Source: Gigaspora rosea (lineage: Eukaryota; Glomeromycota; Glomeromycetes; Diversisporales; Gigasporaceae). From it: 64,000 bases of DNA. A program made the position numbers and the translations under genes. The stretch is from the NCBI GenBank assembly GCA_003550325.1, contig QKWP01000784.1, positions 98,654 to 162,653 on the forward strand. Direction: 5' to 3'. Below the pieces are notes generated by a model. That model saw only the letters and a list, made by a program, of their open reading frames with translations, had not been told where the DNA came from and did no database searches. This document shows positions 19,550 to 30,482 of the stretch, piece by piece. Every line of letters begins with the position of its first letter. Position 1 is the first letter of the stretch.

Positions 19550-21607
19550 ATGGATATACTATCATCAGATAGGGAACTAGAAAAAGAACTGTTAGACAGG
19601 ATAAAGAAATTAAATGAATGGGACCCAAGAAAAGGTATACAATACAGTGACCTACCAATGGAAGTTATAAATAACTACCAAGAAAACCCAATAGATCCAA
19701 TGGATTATCTAATGAATTCAATAAAAAATCTAAACCTAGAAAGAAAAGAAAGATATCAAAATCAACAAAAAGATGAAGCAAAAAAGAACATTCACAATAA
19801 TAAAATAGGACAAATAACTCAGAAAATTAATGAAGTTAGGAACAAATACTCATCTCAAATTAAACTATCTACATCCAAAAAGAAAAATAAATTACCAATA
19901 TCGCCATCATTCTCAAACATATGGAATAAAACGAATAATGACTTAGAAGAAATCAAAAAAATACAAGAAGAAAGTGATTCAAAAGAACTCGTAACAGACT
20001 TAGAAAGGCTAATGGAAGATATAGCAGACATAGAAACAAAATATCTAAAATTAACAAGAATGGATAGAAAAGATGTACATAAAAATTGGAAAATAATACA
20101 GGAAATACCCACACTACCAGAGAAAGTAAGGAACTACCCTGGAACTGAACGAGAAAAACTTTGGAATGCAATCCAATGGACTGATAGACAAAATAAAATA
20201 ACACAAGAATCTATAAAAAGAGAAGTAAGAAGGAAAGAAATAGAATACCAAAAAGATATAGAAAAACAATTAAATATAACACTTGACAAGTATAGAAAAA
20301 TGCAAGAATTTGAAAAACAGGCTATACAATACCAGCTACTTCAATCATCAGTAACAAACCCAAACGCAGAAATTAGAAATCAAGCAGAAATAAAATATAA
20401 TGAATTTATGAGAGAAAGTTTGAAAAGCTCAAAAACAACACAGAAAACACCTATAAAAATAGAAACAAATGAAGACCTTTTCAAAGTACTAAGAAAAGAG
20501 GATGAAGAATTAAAAGAAATAACTAAGGAAAGAAAACAAAAGGAAGAAGTTATAAAGAAAACAGTAGACTCAGACTCGGATAACGAAAGTGACTTAGAAG
20601 ATAAAAATATCCAAAGAGAACATGATAAATTTATGAAAAACCTTAGTAAAAGTGAAGGAAAGCAGTCAGGCCTTGGGCCAGACTACCAAAGATTTAAAGA
20701 AGCAAATCTTGGATCAAACATCAATAAACCGAATAAAAAAGACTCATTAAAACCCTTAATGATAAATGATGAAGTAACAAGATACTCATATTCAAAGAAA
20801 TCAAGTATCAGTAGCATGGCTAGTACCAGTAGTATACCTAGTATACATTTAAATAACCAACCAGCCATAGTACCTACTGACTACGAAGAAACATATGAAA
20901 TAGACAATAATGGAAACCTTCACAAACAAGGAGATATAGAAATAGAAGAAGATAATAATAATACATACAACTTTAATCAACAACCTAATGAAGAAATTCA
21001 AAAGAACCAAGAAAGTACTAATATATTCGCAAAAGGATATAATTATATGTTCGGAAACAAGAAAAATGACTTAAAAGAAAACATAATTAAGAAACAAGCT
21101 ATGAAAAACATAGAAAGTGAACAAAATAACTCAGACTTCATTAGAAGAAGAAAAGTATCTACTGAAAGAAAAACAAATAAAAATAGAAATAGAGAAACTT
21201 GGCAACAAGCCAAAGAAAGAGATGATCAGAAACTTAGAGAAGAATATGAACAAATACAAGCACAAAAAGAACTAAAACGACAGGAAGAATTAAATAAAAT
21301 AAATGAACAATATAAAGAACAACCATATAACCAAGAAGGATTAGAAATTGGAATAGATGAAGGCTCACAATCGCTATTTATGAGACTGACATCAGGAAGA
21401 CCAAGTACACTAGCGATACCAAAAGATGATTATCAAACCACTTTTGGATACTATAGTAGTAATGACAACTTTAGCCACCATAATAACAATAATGAATTAT
21501 TTAATACAGAGATTAAAGAAATTAGAAATAAACCGATAAAAATAAAGAAAAGAACTAAAATAAACATACACGAAGAATTAGAATATATACCAAATGAAAT
21601 TAGATGA
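19550..21607 (+). CDS. large charged coiled-coil protein (685 aa), member B
   Basis: ATG 19,550 lies nine bases after the endonuclease stop, and the stop TGA (21,605-21,607) overlaps the next ATG as ATGA. The protein is intact. It has long Lys/Glu-rich coiled-coil segments (about residues 65-130, 140-180, 215-275, 520-590), an acidic DSDSDNESD stretch near 345 and a Ser-rich low-complexity segment near 420-440. No enzymatic motif or known family is recognised. Between endonuclease IV and RT in an ordered pol-like block, a structural or RT-accessory role is possible. Confidence 0.8.
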   Translation: MDILSSDRELEKELLDRIKKLNEWDPRKGIQYSDLPMEVINNYQENPIDPMDYLMNSIKNLNLERKERYQNQQKDEAKKNIHNNKIGQITQKINEVRNKYSSQIKLSTSKKKNKLPISPSFSNIWNKTNNDLEEIKKIQEESDSKELVTDLERLMEDIADIETKYLKLTRMDRKDVHKNWKIIQEIPTLPEKVRNYPGTEREKLWNAIQWTDRQNKITQESIKREVRRKEIEYQKDIEKQLNITLDKYRKMQEFEKQAIQYQLLQSSVTNPNAEIRNQAEIKYNEFMRESLKSSKTTQKTPIKIETNEDLFKVLRKEDEELKEITKERKQKEEVIKKTVDSDSDNESDLEDKNIQREHDKFMKNLSKSEGKQSGLGPDYQRFKEANLGSNINKPNKKDSLKPLMINDEVTRYSYSKKSSISSMASTSSIPSIHLNNQPAIVPTDYEETYEIDNNGNLHKQGDIEIEEDNNNTYNFNQQPNEEIQKNQESTNIFAKGYNYMFGNKKNDLKENIIKKQAMKNIESEQNNSDFIRRRKVSTERKTNKNRNRETWQQAKERDDQKLREEYEQIQAQKELKRQEELNKINEQYKEQPYNQEGLEIGIDEGSQSLFMRLTSGRPSTLAIPKDDYQTTFGYYSSNDNFSHHNNNNELFNTEIKEIRNKPIKIKKRTKINIHEELEYIPNEIR

Positions 21608-23561
21608 CATATAATACCAACATTAGGAACAGGAACACCATTAAAAACAGAAAAAAATGTATATTAAAACCATATACATGGACACCAATAAAAATCGACA
21701 AAAAAGGAAACTATTTAGTAACAACACCAATACATATTGCCAAAGAAGGAATATGTATACAACCTGGAATAGTTAATGATCACCAGATATGGGCAATCAA
21801 CTATACAAATAAAGCAAAAAAAATACCTGAAAAACAATACATTGAAAACATAAAAACCATGAAAGAAATATTCAATTTCCATAAATATGAAATGGAAATC
21901 GACAAAAAAGAAATTCCAGAAGAAGAAAGATTAAAAATCTTAATAAATAATACTCACGAGAAGTATAAACATGTAATGAAACCAATATTTGAAAGATATA
22001 TTCAAATATTCAGAAGGAAAATAGAAAAAGGAACATCCTTTAATAAGGAAATGTTCGAAGAAATAACATTAGACCTTACAATACCTGAAAAAGATATACC
22101 TTTTAAGGTAAAAGCTAATAAAATCAGACAATATTCTGAAGACCAAATAGAACAAGCAGATAAATTATACAAAGAACTTAGAGAAAGCAGACATATTGAA
22201 CCATCCAAATCAACATGGATGTCACCTTTGGTAATAGTACCAAAACCTGACAGCAGCTATAGAGTCGCAGTAGACTACTCAAACCTCAACAAATATCTAA
22301 AAGACGATCCTTATGAAATACCAAATATTAATATTTTGCTACAAAAGCTCGCAAGCCATAAAATTTTTTCCACCTGTGACTTTAAAAGTGCTTTTTATCA
22401 GTTTCCTCTTAGAAAAACTGATCAACATAAAACTGCTGTATTTTTTCCTGGTAAAGGAAAATATGAGTTTAATAAATGCCCTATGGGTATAAAAACTGCA
22501 CCTGCATATATGATGCGTTATATATATGAATTGTTTAGAGACTATCCATTTGTGTATGTATACATGGATGACCTAACAATTGCATCAGACACAATTAAAG
22601 AACACATTAATCATATTTAAATGGTGTTTGAACGCATAAAAAAGGGGCAATGACACTCAAAGCAGAAAAATGTGAATTTATTAAAAAAGAAATAATGATC
22701 TTAAATCACAAAGTTTCATATGGAAAAATATCACTGAATCAAGTCAAAATAAAAGAAGTCAAAAAGCTTAAACCACCTACAGATGTACCTGGAGTTAGGA
22801 AATTTACAGGATTTATGAACTATTTCAGAAGATTTATTAAGAACTTTGCTATAATAGCTGCACCAATATATGATCTATTAAAGAAAAATAAGAAGTTTAT
22901 TTGGACTGATGAATGCCAAAAAGCATTTGAAGAACTCAAAGACAAAATATACAATGCAATAGCTTTAACCTATCCAAAGAAAGGATATCAATTGATCTTA
23001 GAAACAGATGCTTTAGATAATGGAATAGGCGCAGTATTAAAACAAATTAATCCTGAATTAGCACATTATAAAACTAAAGAAGCATGAGAAAATGGAACTA
23101 AGAAAGATAAAGACCTAACCAAATCCGAAGAAGAAGTAATAGAATTTGGATCACATTCTCTTACACAAAGTCAAAGACTATGGGAATCCACACAAAAAGA
23201 ACTTTACGCAATATACTTCTATTTAAAGAACTGGAGACATTATATTGGAAATAAACCAATCATTATACGAACAGATAATACAGGAGTAGCTAAAGCAGGA
23301 AAAATGCCAAGAAATCAGACGATAGAATCTTGGAAACTAGAAATAGATGGAAATTACAATATTAAGAAAATACAATATATTAAAGGATCAACAAATAATG
23401 TATCCGATTGGCTTAGCAGGTATATGGGACCAATCGAGAACCAAGAACCAATTAAACCAAAAACAGAAATTATTAAAGAAACGAAACCTATAAAAGAACC
23501 ACCACCTGGACTCAAAATCAACAAAATATTTGGAAGTAAACAAGTATCATTTGATCTCTGA
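21604..23561 (+). pseudogene. reverse transcriptase-RNase H (Ty3-like), member B, three lesions
   Basis: Starts at ATG 21,604 inside the previous stop. RT motifs follow in order: SPLVIVPKPD, YRVAVDYSNLN, FSTCDFKSAFYQF (first catalytic Asp), CPMGIKTAPAYM and YMDDL (22,561-22,575). TAA 22,618-22,620 and a one-base shift in the GGGG run near 22,645 break the frame; it resumes with the thumb and tether (NYFRRFIKNFA, FIWTDECQKAFEEL) and RNase H, interrupted by TGA 23,085-23,087. RNase H acidic residues are visible: D in LETDALD, E in QKELYA, D in IRTDNTG and D in NVSDWLS. It makes and trims cDNA of the element. No rve-type integrase follows; a DDE transposase does, one base after the stop. Confidence 0.9.
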
Positions 23562-23562
23562 A

Positions 23563-24501
23563 ATGGCAAGTCTAATAACGCCAATACCGCCCTTGTACCA
23601 AGTGAAAGAAATAATTGAAAATGAATCAAGATGCTTGGAATATTTACAAGATCTATCAGTACTACCAAGAACCATGACTTGTATTTACTGTAATAACCCA
23701 AATATGAACTTTGATGACAAAGAATATATATTTAATTGTGGAAAAAGAGAATACCGAAAAAGAATATCAATCTTCAATGGAACAATATTTTCAAAGACTA
23801 AATTGAAATATAACCAAATAATAGAATTAAGCTATTTTTGGTTAAGTAAAGCAACGTGTAAACAACTCAATATTTATACCAATATCGCACCCGCCAACAT
23901 CACAAGATGGACACAGATCTTTAGAACTGTTATCACTCAAGAAATAAAAATTAGTGAAACAAAAATAGGAGGACCAGATATCATTGTAGAAATAGACGAA
24001 TTCTTATTTTACAAAAATCGTCAAAACAAAACGGAACAACTATGGGTATTTGGAGGAATTGAAAGAACTAAAGAAAAACAAATATTTGCACAAATTTGTA
24101 AGGACCGAACAGCTGATACCTTATTAAACCTAATCCAGAAATATGTACACCCTGGATCGATAATCTACTCAGACATGTTTAAAAGTTATGACCAAATTTA
24201 CTCACGCCTAGGAATACGGCACCACCAAATAAACCACAGCCAAGGAATGACAATGATTGATTATAATGAAACCTCAAACGAATTAAAAATCTATCACACC
24301 AATAATATTGAAGCAATATGGCGCGTGTTAAAAGACGCGATACCAAAAAGGAATCAGAATAAAGATGACCTACCAAAATATTTACTTGAACAAATTTGGC
24401 GTAGACAAAATAAACAATGCCTATGGAACACGTATATTGAATGTTTACAAAACAAATATGAAGATATCATTGAACTTATTGAAGGATATGATACCGAGTA
24501 A
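23563..24501 (+). CDS. IS1595/Merlin-like DDE transposase in the integrase position, member B
   Basis: ATG 23,563 lies one base after the RT-RNase H stop; an in-phase TTG at 23,530 would overlap it. The intact 312-residue protein has the family layout: an N-terminal zinc-ribbon remnant (CIYC, then NCG with Tyr where the fourth Cys is expected), an FNGTIF element, then the DDE core with D in VEIDEF, D in IYSDMF and E in NNIEAIW, followed by RVLKDAIPKR and the LLEQIWRRQ block. Such enzymes mobilise DNA with inverted ends. Coming directly after RNase H, it occupies the slot of the integrase in Ty3 elements, and member A has the same gene before its zinc-knuckle gene. Confidence 0.88.
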   Translation: MASLITPIPPLYQVKEIIENESRCLEYLQDLSVLPRTMTCIYCNNPNMNFDDKEYIFNCGKREYRKRISIFNGTIFSKTKLKYNQIIELSYFWLSKATCKQLNIYTNIAPANITRWTQIFRTVITQEIKISETKIGGPDIIVEIDEFLFYKNRQNKTEQLWVFGGIERTKEKQIFAQICKDRTADTLLNLIQKYVHPGSIIYSDMFKSYDQIYSRLGIRHHQINHSQGMTMIDYNETSNELKIYHTNNIEAIWRVLKDAIPKRNQNKDDLPKYLLEQIWRRQNKQCLWNTYIECLQNKYEDIIELIEGYDTE

Positions 24502-24653
24502 CCTTTATTACAAATCAATAATAAACAAAAAGAAAAATCGGAAATTATAAAGTACACTCCGCTGAACCAACTTAAAGGATAAACTGAACTTACAGGAAAA
24601 ACTAAAGAAACCCTAAAAATAACAAGAACTACAAATCGAACCCTGAAATCAAA

Positions 24654-26399
24654 ATGAACCCTCAAGGAACTGGAAATTATTATTGCAAGAAGTGTGACCT
24701 TTATGTCAAAAACCCTAAAAGACATCAATGTACTTATAACATAATTGAATCAGCCCATGAAAAGATTCAACACGTCCAAGATTGGAAAGAGAAAATAACT
24801 CAAGAAATTAGGAACGAGTTAGAACTCAATAATGGACCACCAAACAAGGGAAAAGAAAAAGAAACCTTCTATGATATTAAAGAAAAACAAAAGAATTTTG
24901 GAAAATTTACTTGTAACATCTGCAAACAAAAAGGATATACTAATCGGTATTGCCCTGAAAATGAATATTATAAATGTCACGAAAAAGGACATCAAGCACG
25001 TGACTGCCTTGAAGCAAAAAATAGAAGTGATCAACCGATCAGCATCAATAACAGTAGTACTAACGCAACCGCGTCAAACTCTAAATATTGCACTTATTGC
25101 AAAATTACTGGACATGAAAACTATCAGTGTAGAACCTCTAGACTCTTAAAAGAAAATGCAAATCTCTTTTGCAAATGCAACCCTAAAAGAATCATTCAAA
25201 GAAGAGAAGAACACACTAATTGAACCACGTATAATGAACAACATGATAAACATCACTGTTGTAGAAAAGAATGCAACAGACCAACTGCTAAAGAAGATCT
25301 TTATTATATTAAAGGATTATTCACAGACCCATATTCGTTACAAGTAATTTACATTGAGGAAACTCTCTATTGTAAAGGATGCTATTCTGAAATGAATGAA
25401 GCATTAGACTTTAAGGACCCCAGAAGAAAAAAGTACTTTACATCAGGACTAGGACAAGGCAAGAAAACTATTTGCCGACTCTGTGAAAAACCTAATATCA
25501 CCAGAAAAATAGAAAGCCATGATGGAATGCATTTCTGTAACAAAGAACATAAATTCACTCAAATGATCTTCAATAACATGAATCTTATCATAGAAAGATT
25601 AACAAACCAGCAACTTGATGATAGAATTAGAAATTACACTCGAAATAGTACAAATATTTCATATAACATCAATGAATCACAAATTAAAAGAATTATCAGA
25701 TACATGACACAATACAAAGAAAACATGAACAAATGGCACCATGAAGACGAAGACTTCAAAAGTGTAGATAATGAATATAACAACGATACACAGAATGACC
25801 CTGAAATTGATGAAGAATCTAGACCCATTAGAACCAACTACTTTACTAGAATATATGGACAGGACCATTATGATAAAGAATTGGTGACAGAAGAATATGA
25901 TGAACTAATAGATGAAGATGAAGACCCTAAATTGCGCGAAGCAAGACTTTTATCAATGAATCAAGACGTCAGGACCAGATCAATGACAAATGAAAAAATT
26001 CGTAAGGAAATGGAAAGAGCAAAAGAACTTTTAAAAGAACGGAAACAAGGAAATATATCTCTCTGCAAGGAATGCTTAATACCTAAAGATCAAAATGAAA
26101 AAGGATACTGTGAAGATTGTCAAAAAGAAATTAATGCGAAAGCAATTGACCTTATTATAGAAGAAGAACTTCAAGCAAAATACCCTAGAAAAACCAGAAA
26201 AGAAGCCATAGTAGAAATCAATAAATCAATTAACTCGAATATTCAAAAGGAATTCGAAGAAAGATATCCTGGAAAATCAGATGATGAAGTTCTAAAAGAA
26301 ATGTGTAAAAAAGTATATGAAGACCTTGAAACAACTGAAGAACAAATGGACCTTGAACTTGAAAATGATGATGATGAAAGCATTGAAGAAATCCTATGA
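24654..26399 (+). pseudogene. multi-zinc-knuckle protein, member B, one in-frame TGA
   Basis: One frame of 581 codons from ATG 24,654 to TGA 26,397-26,399, broken only by TGA 25,221-25,223. It opens with a CKKC-H-C finger, then knuckles CNICKQKGYTNRYC, CHEKGHQARDC and CTYCKITGHENYQC, more CxxC pairs (CRLCEKP, CKECLIPKDQ, CEDCQKE) and an acidic coiled-coil C-terminus. It is the homologue of 1375-3603 in member A, in the same place after the DDE gene. Probably a nucleic-acid-binding structural or chaperone protein; the exact role is not known. Confidence 0.75.
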
Positions 26400-26435
26400 T
26401 CAAGACCCACTTCGCCAGAATATAATACTAATCGA

Positions 26436-26702
26436 ATGATTGAAGAATTATATACTATATTCGGATTAATGGTAGAACAACAATTCAAACTCACACAAGA
26501 AAATAAGGCCCTTGCCAGAAGAATTACAATTTTGGAACAGTCGACCCTAGAACTTCAAAATGAAAACCAAAAATTAAAAAGGAAATTGAAAGATACTCAA
26601 GAACACGTAAACCTTGAAGATCTATCAGAAGACGAAACTGACGAGATGAAATGTGCAAAACAATTCAGAAGCCACAAGACCAAATACAACAATAGATTCT
26701 GA
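26436..26702 (+). CDS. leucine-zipper-like small protein (88 aa), member B
   Basis: ATG 26,436 to TGA 26,700-26,702, intact. Residues about 12-55 form a heptad-like coiled coil (LTQENKALARRITILEQ and onwards), followed by an acidic LEDLSEDETDE segment and a basic tail. No DNA-binding basic region precedes the zipper. The C-terminal part of member A's zinc-knuckle gene (about 3030-3380) has comparable character, so this may be a split-off piece. Confidence 0.6.
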   Translation: MIEELYTIFGLMVEQQFKLTQENKALARRITILEQSTLELQNENQKLKRKLKDTQEHVNLEDLSEDETDEMKCAKQFRSHKTKYNNRF

Positions 26703-26931
26703 ATAATTGATATAAATATTTATTAACACTTACAAATATTAAATATTTAATATATCCATATTTAGCACTATTAAAAATATAAATATTTACATTGTATTAT
26801 TAATATTATTTATCAATGAACTAAATGAACTAGAACAATAAAGAACTTTGAACTTATTGAACCATATTGAACGAAAAAATTATAAAAGGACTAAGAACTG
26901 AACCATGAACCTGCATGCTTAAAGCATACAC
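26703..26931. other. AT-rich spacer after the zinc-knuckle block, member B
   Basis: About 230 bases, extremely AT-rich to about 26,820, with no ORF. It corresponds in position to the 3604-4363 spacer of member A and may carry the promoter of the downstream block. It is repeated at 28,563-28,791 by the duplication. Confidence 0.45.
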
Positions 26932-27713
26932 ATGAAAAACAAAAACACTCCAAGAAATAACAAAAGAAATACCAAATCTTGTGACAATTGTAGAAATGAA
27001 CATATACACTGCAACTATTTTAAACAAGAAAATACTTGTGACCGCTGCAAGTGGAAAGGAATCACCTGTCAAAATACTAAATTCTATAAACCATGAGGGC
27101 CTCAACCAAAGAAAAAGGACCATACCCTTAACCAAATACTGAACCACTAATATATAAACCCTGATATATCTGAAGAAAGAAAATATATTGAAGAACTCAC
27201 CCAAGAATATATTTACCTTTGTAAAGAATTAGATTACAAGGAAAAATATAAAGCTAAAGGGAAATCTATGTTTAGAAGAAACGAGATAAGCAAAATAACA
27301 ATTGAATTCAAAAACCTGTACACTGGGAAAAGATTATTAAAGAAATTAAAGACCTTTTACAAAGCTATACAAGAAGAAATTACAAGAATAGCTGTACAAT
27401 ATTATCTTGAAAACAACGAAGAACTCACCATATATAATTGCTTCAAAGAAAGAAAATATTATTTCTATTTTCAAGAGTCTGAACAACTTTTCAGACATAT
27501 TAATATTCTCCAAGAAAAAGAACCAGTAGGAGAATACGAAAGACAATATATCCAAAAAGAATATAGGAACTCATTAGCCTTATAATCAGAAGACAAGTAC
27601 CAACATCAAACCTCTTTGAATTCAGACCATATAGCCACAAATACTCCCAAGCTTATTTTAACTGCATACCAACAGTAGAACAATTACTATCAGGAGAATA
27701 TAGATATAATTGA
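26932..27713 (+). pseudogene. Zn2Cys6 zinc-cluster protein with coiled coil, member B
   Basis: ATG 26,932 leads within 20 codons into a canonical fungal binuclear cluster: CDNCRNEHIHC then eight residues, then CDRCKWKGITC, giving C-x2-C-x6-C-x8-C-x2-C-x6-C. The frame then meets TGA 27,094-27,096 and TAA 27,148-27,150 but stays coding-like through a coiled coil (EERKYIEELTQEY) and a region ending LTIYNC, to TAA 27,583-27,585. A shift near 27,570 gives a further 40 residues ending at TGA 27,711-27,713, which abuts the next ATG. Zn2Cys6 plus linker plus coiled coil is the layout of fungal transcription factors, so it may be the element's own regulator. The LxIYNC part recurs at 32,088 and 32,691. 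Confidence 0.65.
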
Positions 27714-28166
27714 ATGAACCCAGAAATACACGAACAAAAGAAATTTTTAAGAAGCATTACAAAAGACTATATTGATCTCCAAGACTCCAACCAAGAGAAT
27801 AACGTAGTCGAACAAATACTATCAAAAGAAGAACTAAACATAAAACTACAAGGACTCCTCGATCAAATAAAAATCCAAATCTAGACCTTACAAGGACAAC
27901 TCACATTAGAAGAAGCTTATAAAAATAACGAATATACATTTCTACTTAAAAGAGCAATAGCAATTTACAAAACAATAAACGGCAACAAACCAGAAGTAAT
28001 AGTACAAAGGAAATACCTTTCACAAATTAGAAAACTTGTAAAATTTTATATTAAAGAAAGCAACTTAACAGAATATTGGTTTTATCCAAAAAGCACAGAC
28101 TTACTACGTTCTCACGAATATATCAGACCAACAATTGATCAATTACTTAAAGGAAAAGAAAAATAA
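27714..28166 (+). pseudogene. helical protein with one in-frame TAG, member B
   Basis: ATG 27,714 directly follows a TGA. The frame runs to TAA 28,164-28,166 with only TAG 27,882-27,884, giving about 150 residues. It ends in PTIDQLLKGK, similar to PTVEQLLSGEY at the end of the preceding gene, so the two genes may be related by duplication. Charged and mainly helical; no known domain. Confidence 0.5.
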
Positions 28167-28232
28167 ATATAACTACAGACTGATAAAAATTGAATAAGAA
28201 ATTTAGAAAAATTAAAAGGAACTAGATATTGA

Positions 28233-28443
28233 ATGTCACGACAACCCACGAGAAGAACTCAAGAATCACAATTATCAGAAACAGAAAAAGCATATTTAAA
28301 TAGAGCATTATTAGCATTAGAAGGAGCTCGAAATATTCAAGAAAACGATCAAGCAACACCAATAATATTCTCAAACACAGGACTCACTCAAGCAACTCAG
28401 AATTATTTATTACAACATCATCAACAGTTATATTCAGAAATTA
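28233..28443 (+). CDS. 5' portion of the 30,093 gene, cut at the assembly joint
   Basis: Identical to the first 70 codons of the gene at 30,093 except for one Ala/Thr difference. The frame then runs through the N at 28,444 into unrelated sequence, so the apparent 109-residue fusion protein is an artefact. Confidence 0.8.
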
Positions 28444-28791
28444 NATTGAAAGATACTCAAGAACACGTAAACCTTGAAGATCTATCAGAAGACGAAACTG
28501 ACGAGATGAAATGTGCAAAACAATTCAGAAGCCACAAGACCAAATACAACAATAGATTCTGAATAATTGATATAAATATTTATTAACACTTACAAATATT
28601 AAATATTTAATATATCCATATTTAGCACTATTAAAAATATAAATATTTACATTGTATTATTAATATTATTTATCAATGAACTAAATGAACTAGAACAATA
28701 AAGAACTTTGAACTTATTGAACCATATTGAACGAAAAAATTATAAAAGGACTAAGAACTGAACCATGAACCTGCATGCTTAAAGCATACAC

Positions 28792-29573
28792 ATGAAAAAC
28801 AAAAACACTCCAAGAAATAACAAAAGAAATACCAAATCTTGTGACAATTGTAGAAATGAACATATACACTGCAACTATTTTAAACAAGAAAATACTTGTG
28901 ACCGCTGCAAGTGGAAAGGAATCACCTGTCAAAATACTAAATTCTATAAACCATGAGGGCCTCAACCAAAGAAAAAGGACCATACCCTTAACCAAATACT
29001 GAACCACTAATATATAAACCCTGATATATCTGAAGAAAGAAAATATATTGAAGAACTCACCCAAGAATATATTTACCTTTGTAAAGAATTAGATTACAAG
29101 GAAAAATATAAAGCTAAAGGGAAATCTATGTTTAGAAGAAACGAGATAAGCAAAATAACAATTGAATTCAAAAACCTGTACACTGGGAAAAGATTATTAA
29201 AGAAATTAAAGACCTTTTACAAAGCTATACAAGAAGAAATTACAAGAATAGCTGTACAATATTATCTTGAAAACAACGAAGAACTCACCATATATAATTG
29301 CTTCAAAGAAAGAAAATATTATTTCTATTTTCAAGAGTCTGAACAACTTTTCAGACATATTAATATTCTCCAAGAAAAAGAACCAGTAGGAGAATACGAA
29401 AGACAATATATCCAAAAAGAATATAGGAACTCATTAGCCTTATAATCAGAAGACAAGTACCAACATCAAACCTCTTTGAATTCAGACCATATAGCCACAA
29501 ATACTCCCAAGCTTATTTTAACTGCATACCAACAGTAGAACAATTACTATCAGGAGAATATAGATATAATTGA
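28792..29573 (+). pseudogene. duplicate of the Zn2Cys6 protein gene
   Basis: Exact counterpart of 26,932-27,713 shifted by 1,860 bases, with the same TGA, TAA and frameshift. Identical lesions in both copies fit an assembly duplication. Confidence 0.6.
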
Positions 29574-30026
29574 ATGAACCCAGAAATACACGAACAAAAG
29601 AAATTTTTAAGAAGCATTACAAAAGACTATATTGATCTCCAAGACTCCAACCAAGAGAATAACGTAGTCGAACAAATACTATCAAAAGAAGAACTAAACA
29701 TAAAACTACAAGGACTCCTCGATCAAATAAAAATCCAAATCTAGACCTTACAAGGACAACTCACATTAGAAGAAGCTTATAAAAATAACGAATATACATT
29801 TCTACTTAAAAGAGCAATAGCAATTTACAAAACAATAAACGGCAACAAACCAGAAGTAATAGTACAAAGGAAATACCTTTCACAAATTAGAAAACTTGTA
29901 AAATTTTATATTAAAGAAAGCAACTTAACAGAATATTGGTTTTATCCAAAAAGCACAGACTTACTACGTTCTCACGAATATATCAGACCAACAATTGATC
30001 AATTACTTAAAGGAAAAGAAAAATAA
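29574..30026 (+). pseudogene. duplicate of the 27,714 helical-protein gene
   Basis: Counterpart of 27,714-28,166 at offset 1,860, carrying the same internal TAG. Confidence 0.5.
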
Positions 30027-30092
30027 ATATAACTACAGACTGATAAAAATTGAATAAGAAATTTAGAAAAATTAAAAGGAACTAGATATTGA

Positions 30093-30482
30093 ATGTCACG
30101 ACAACCCGCGAGAAGAACTCAAGAATCACAATTATCAGAAACAGAAAAAGCATATTTAAATAGAGCATTATTAGCATTAGAAGGAGCTCGAAATATTCAA
30201 GAAAACGATCAAGCAACACCAATAATATTCTCAAACACAGGACTCACTCAAGCAACTCAGAATTATTTATTACAACATCATCAACAGTTATATTCAGAAA
30301 TTACAACACCCAGACGAGACCCAAGAGGATATCTACAAAGAATTGGGACACCAGTAATCATTGAAGCGGCTGGAATAGTACTCCAAACAGCATTCGGACA
30401 ATACACAGTATATTACGCATACGACAAGATCAATAATAGAAGACTAGGATTACCAACTGATATCTTTAATGCCCTTCGATAG
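30093..30482 (+). CDS. conserved-looking hypothetical protein (129 aa), member B
   Basis: ATG 30,093 to TAG 30,480-30,482, intact. The N-terminus is basic and Gln-rich, followed by an amphipathic helical region (ALLALEGARNIQ), a Gln/His-rich segment and a compact C-terminal part with Gly, Tyr and Ile in globular proportions (TPVIIEAAGIVLQ, YTVYYAYDK). No membrane helix and no family recognised. The last 14 bases overlap the start of the next ORF. Confidence 0.65.
   Translation: MSRQPARRTQESQLSETEKAYLNRALLALEGARNIQENDQATPIIFSNTGLTQATQNYLLQHHQQLYSEITTPRRDPRGYLQRIGTPVIIEAAGIVLQTAFGQYTVYYAYDKINNRRLGLPTDIFNALR

Larger units (their letters stand above)
26585..28443 (+). repeat. first copy of 1,859-bp near-identical tandem duplication
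   Basis: Matches 28,445-30,303 at an offset of 1,860; I saw one difference, an A at about 28,248 where the second copy has G. The single N at 28,444 is exactly at the joint. The most likely cause is two contig ends overlapping but joined as a gap. Confidence 0.9.
28445..30303 (+). repeat. second copy of the 1,859-bp duplication
   Basis: See 26,585-28,443. This copy continues naturally into the complete gene at 30,093-30,482, so it is the one with correct right-hand context; the first copy has correct left-hand context. Confidence 0.9.

Noticed and set aside
28233-28562. 109-residue fusion protein crossing the N
   Set aside because: It is created by the artificial joint at 28,444.
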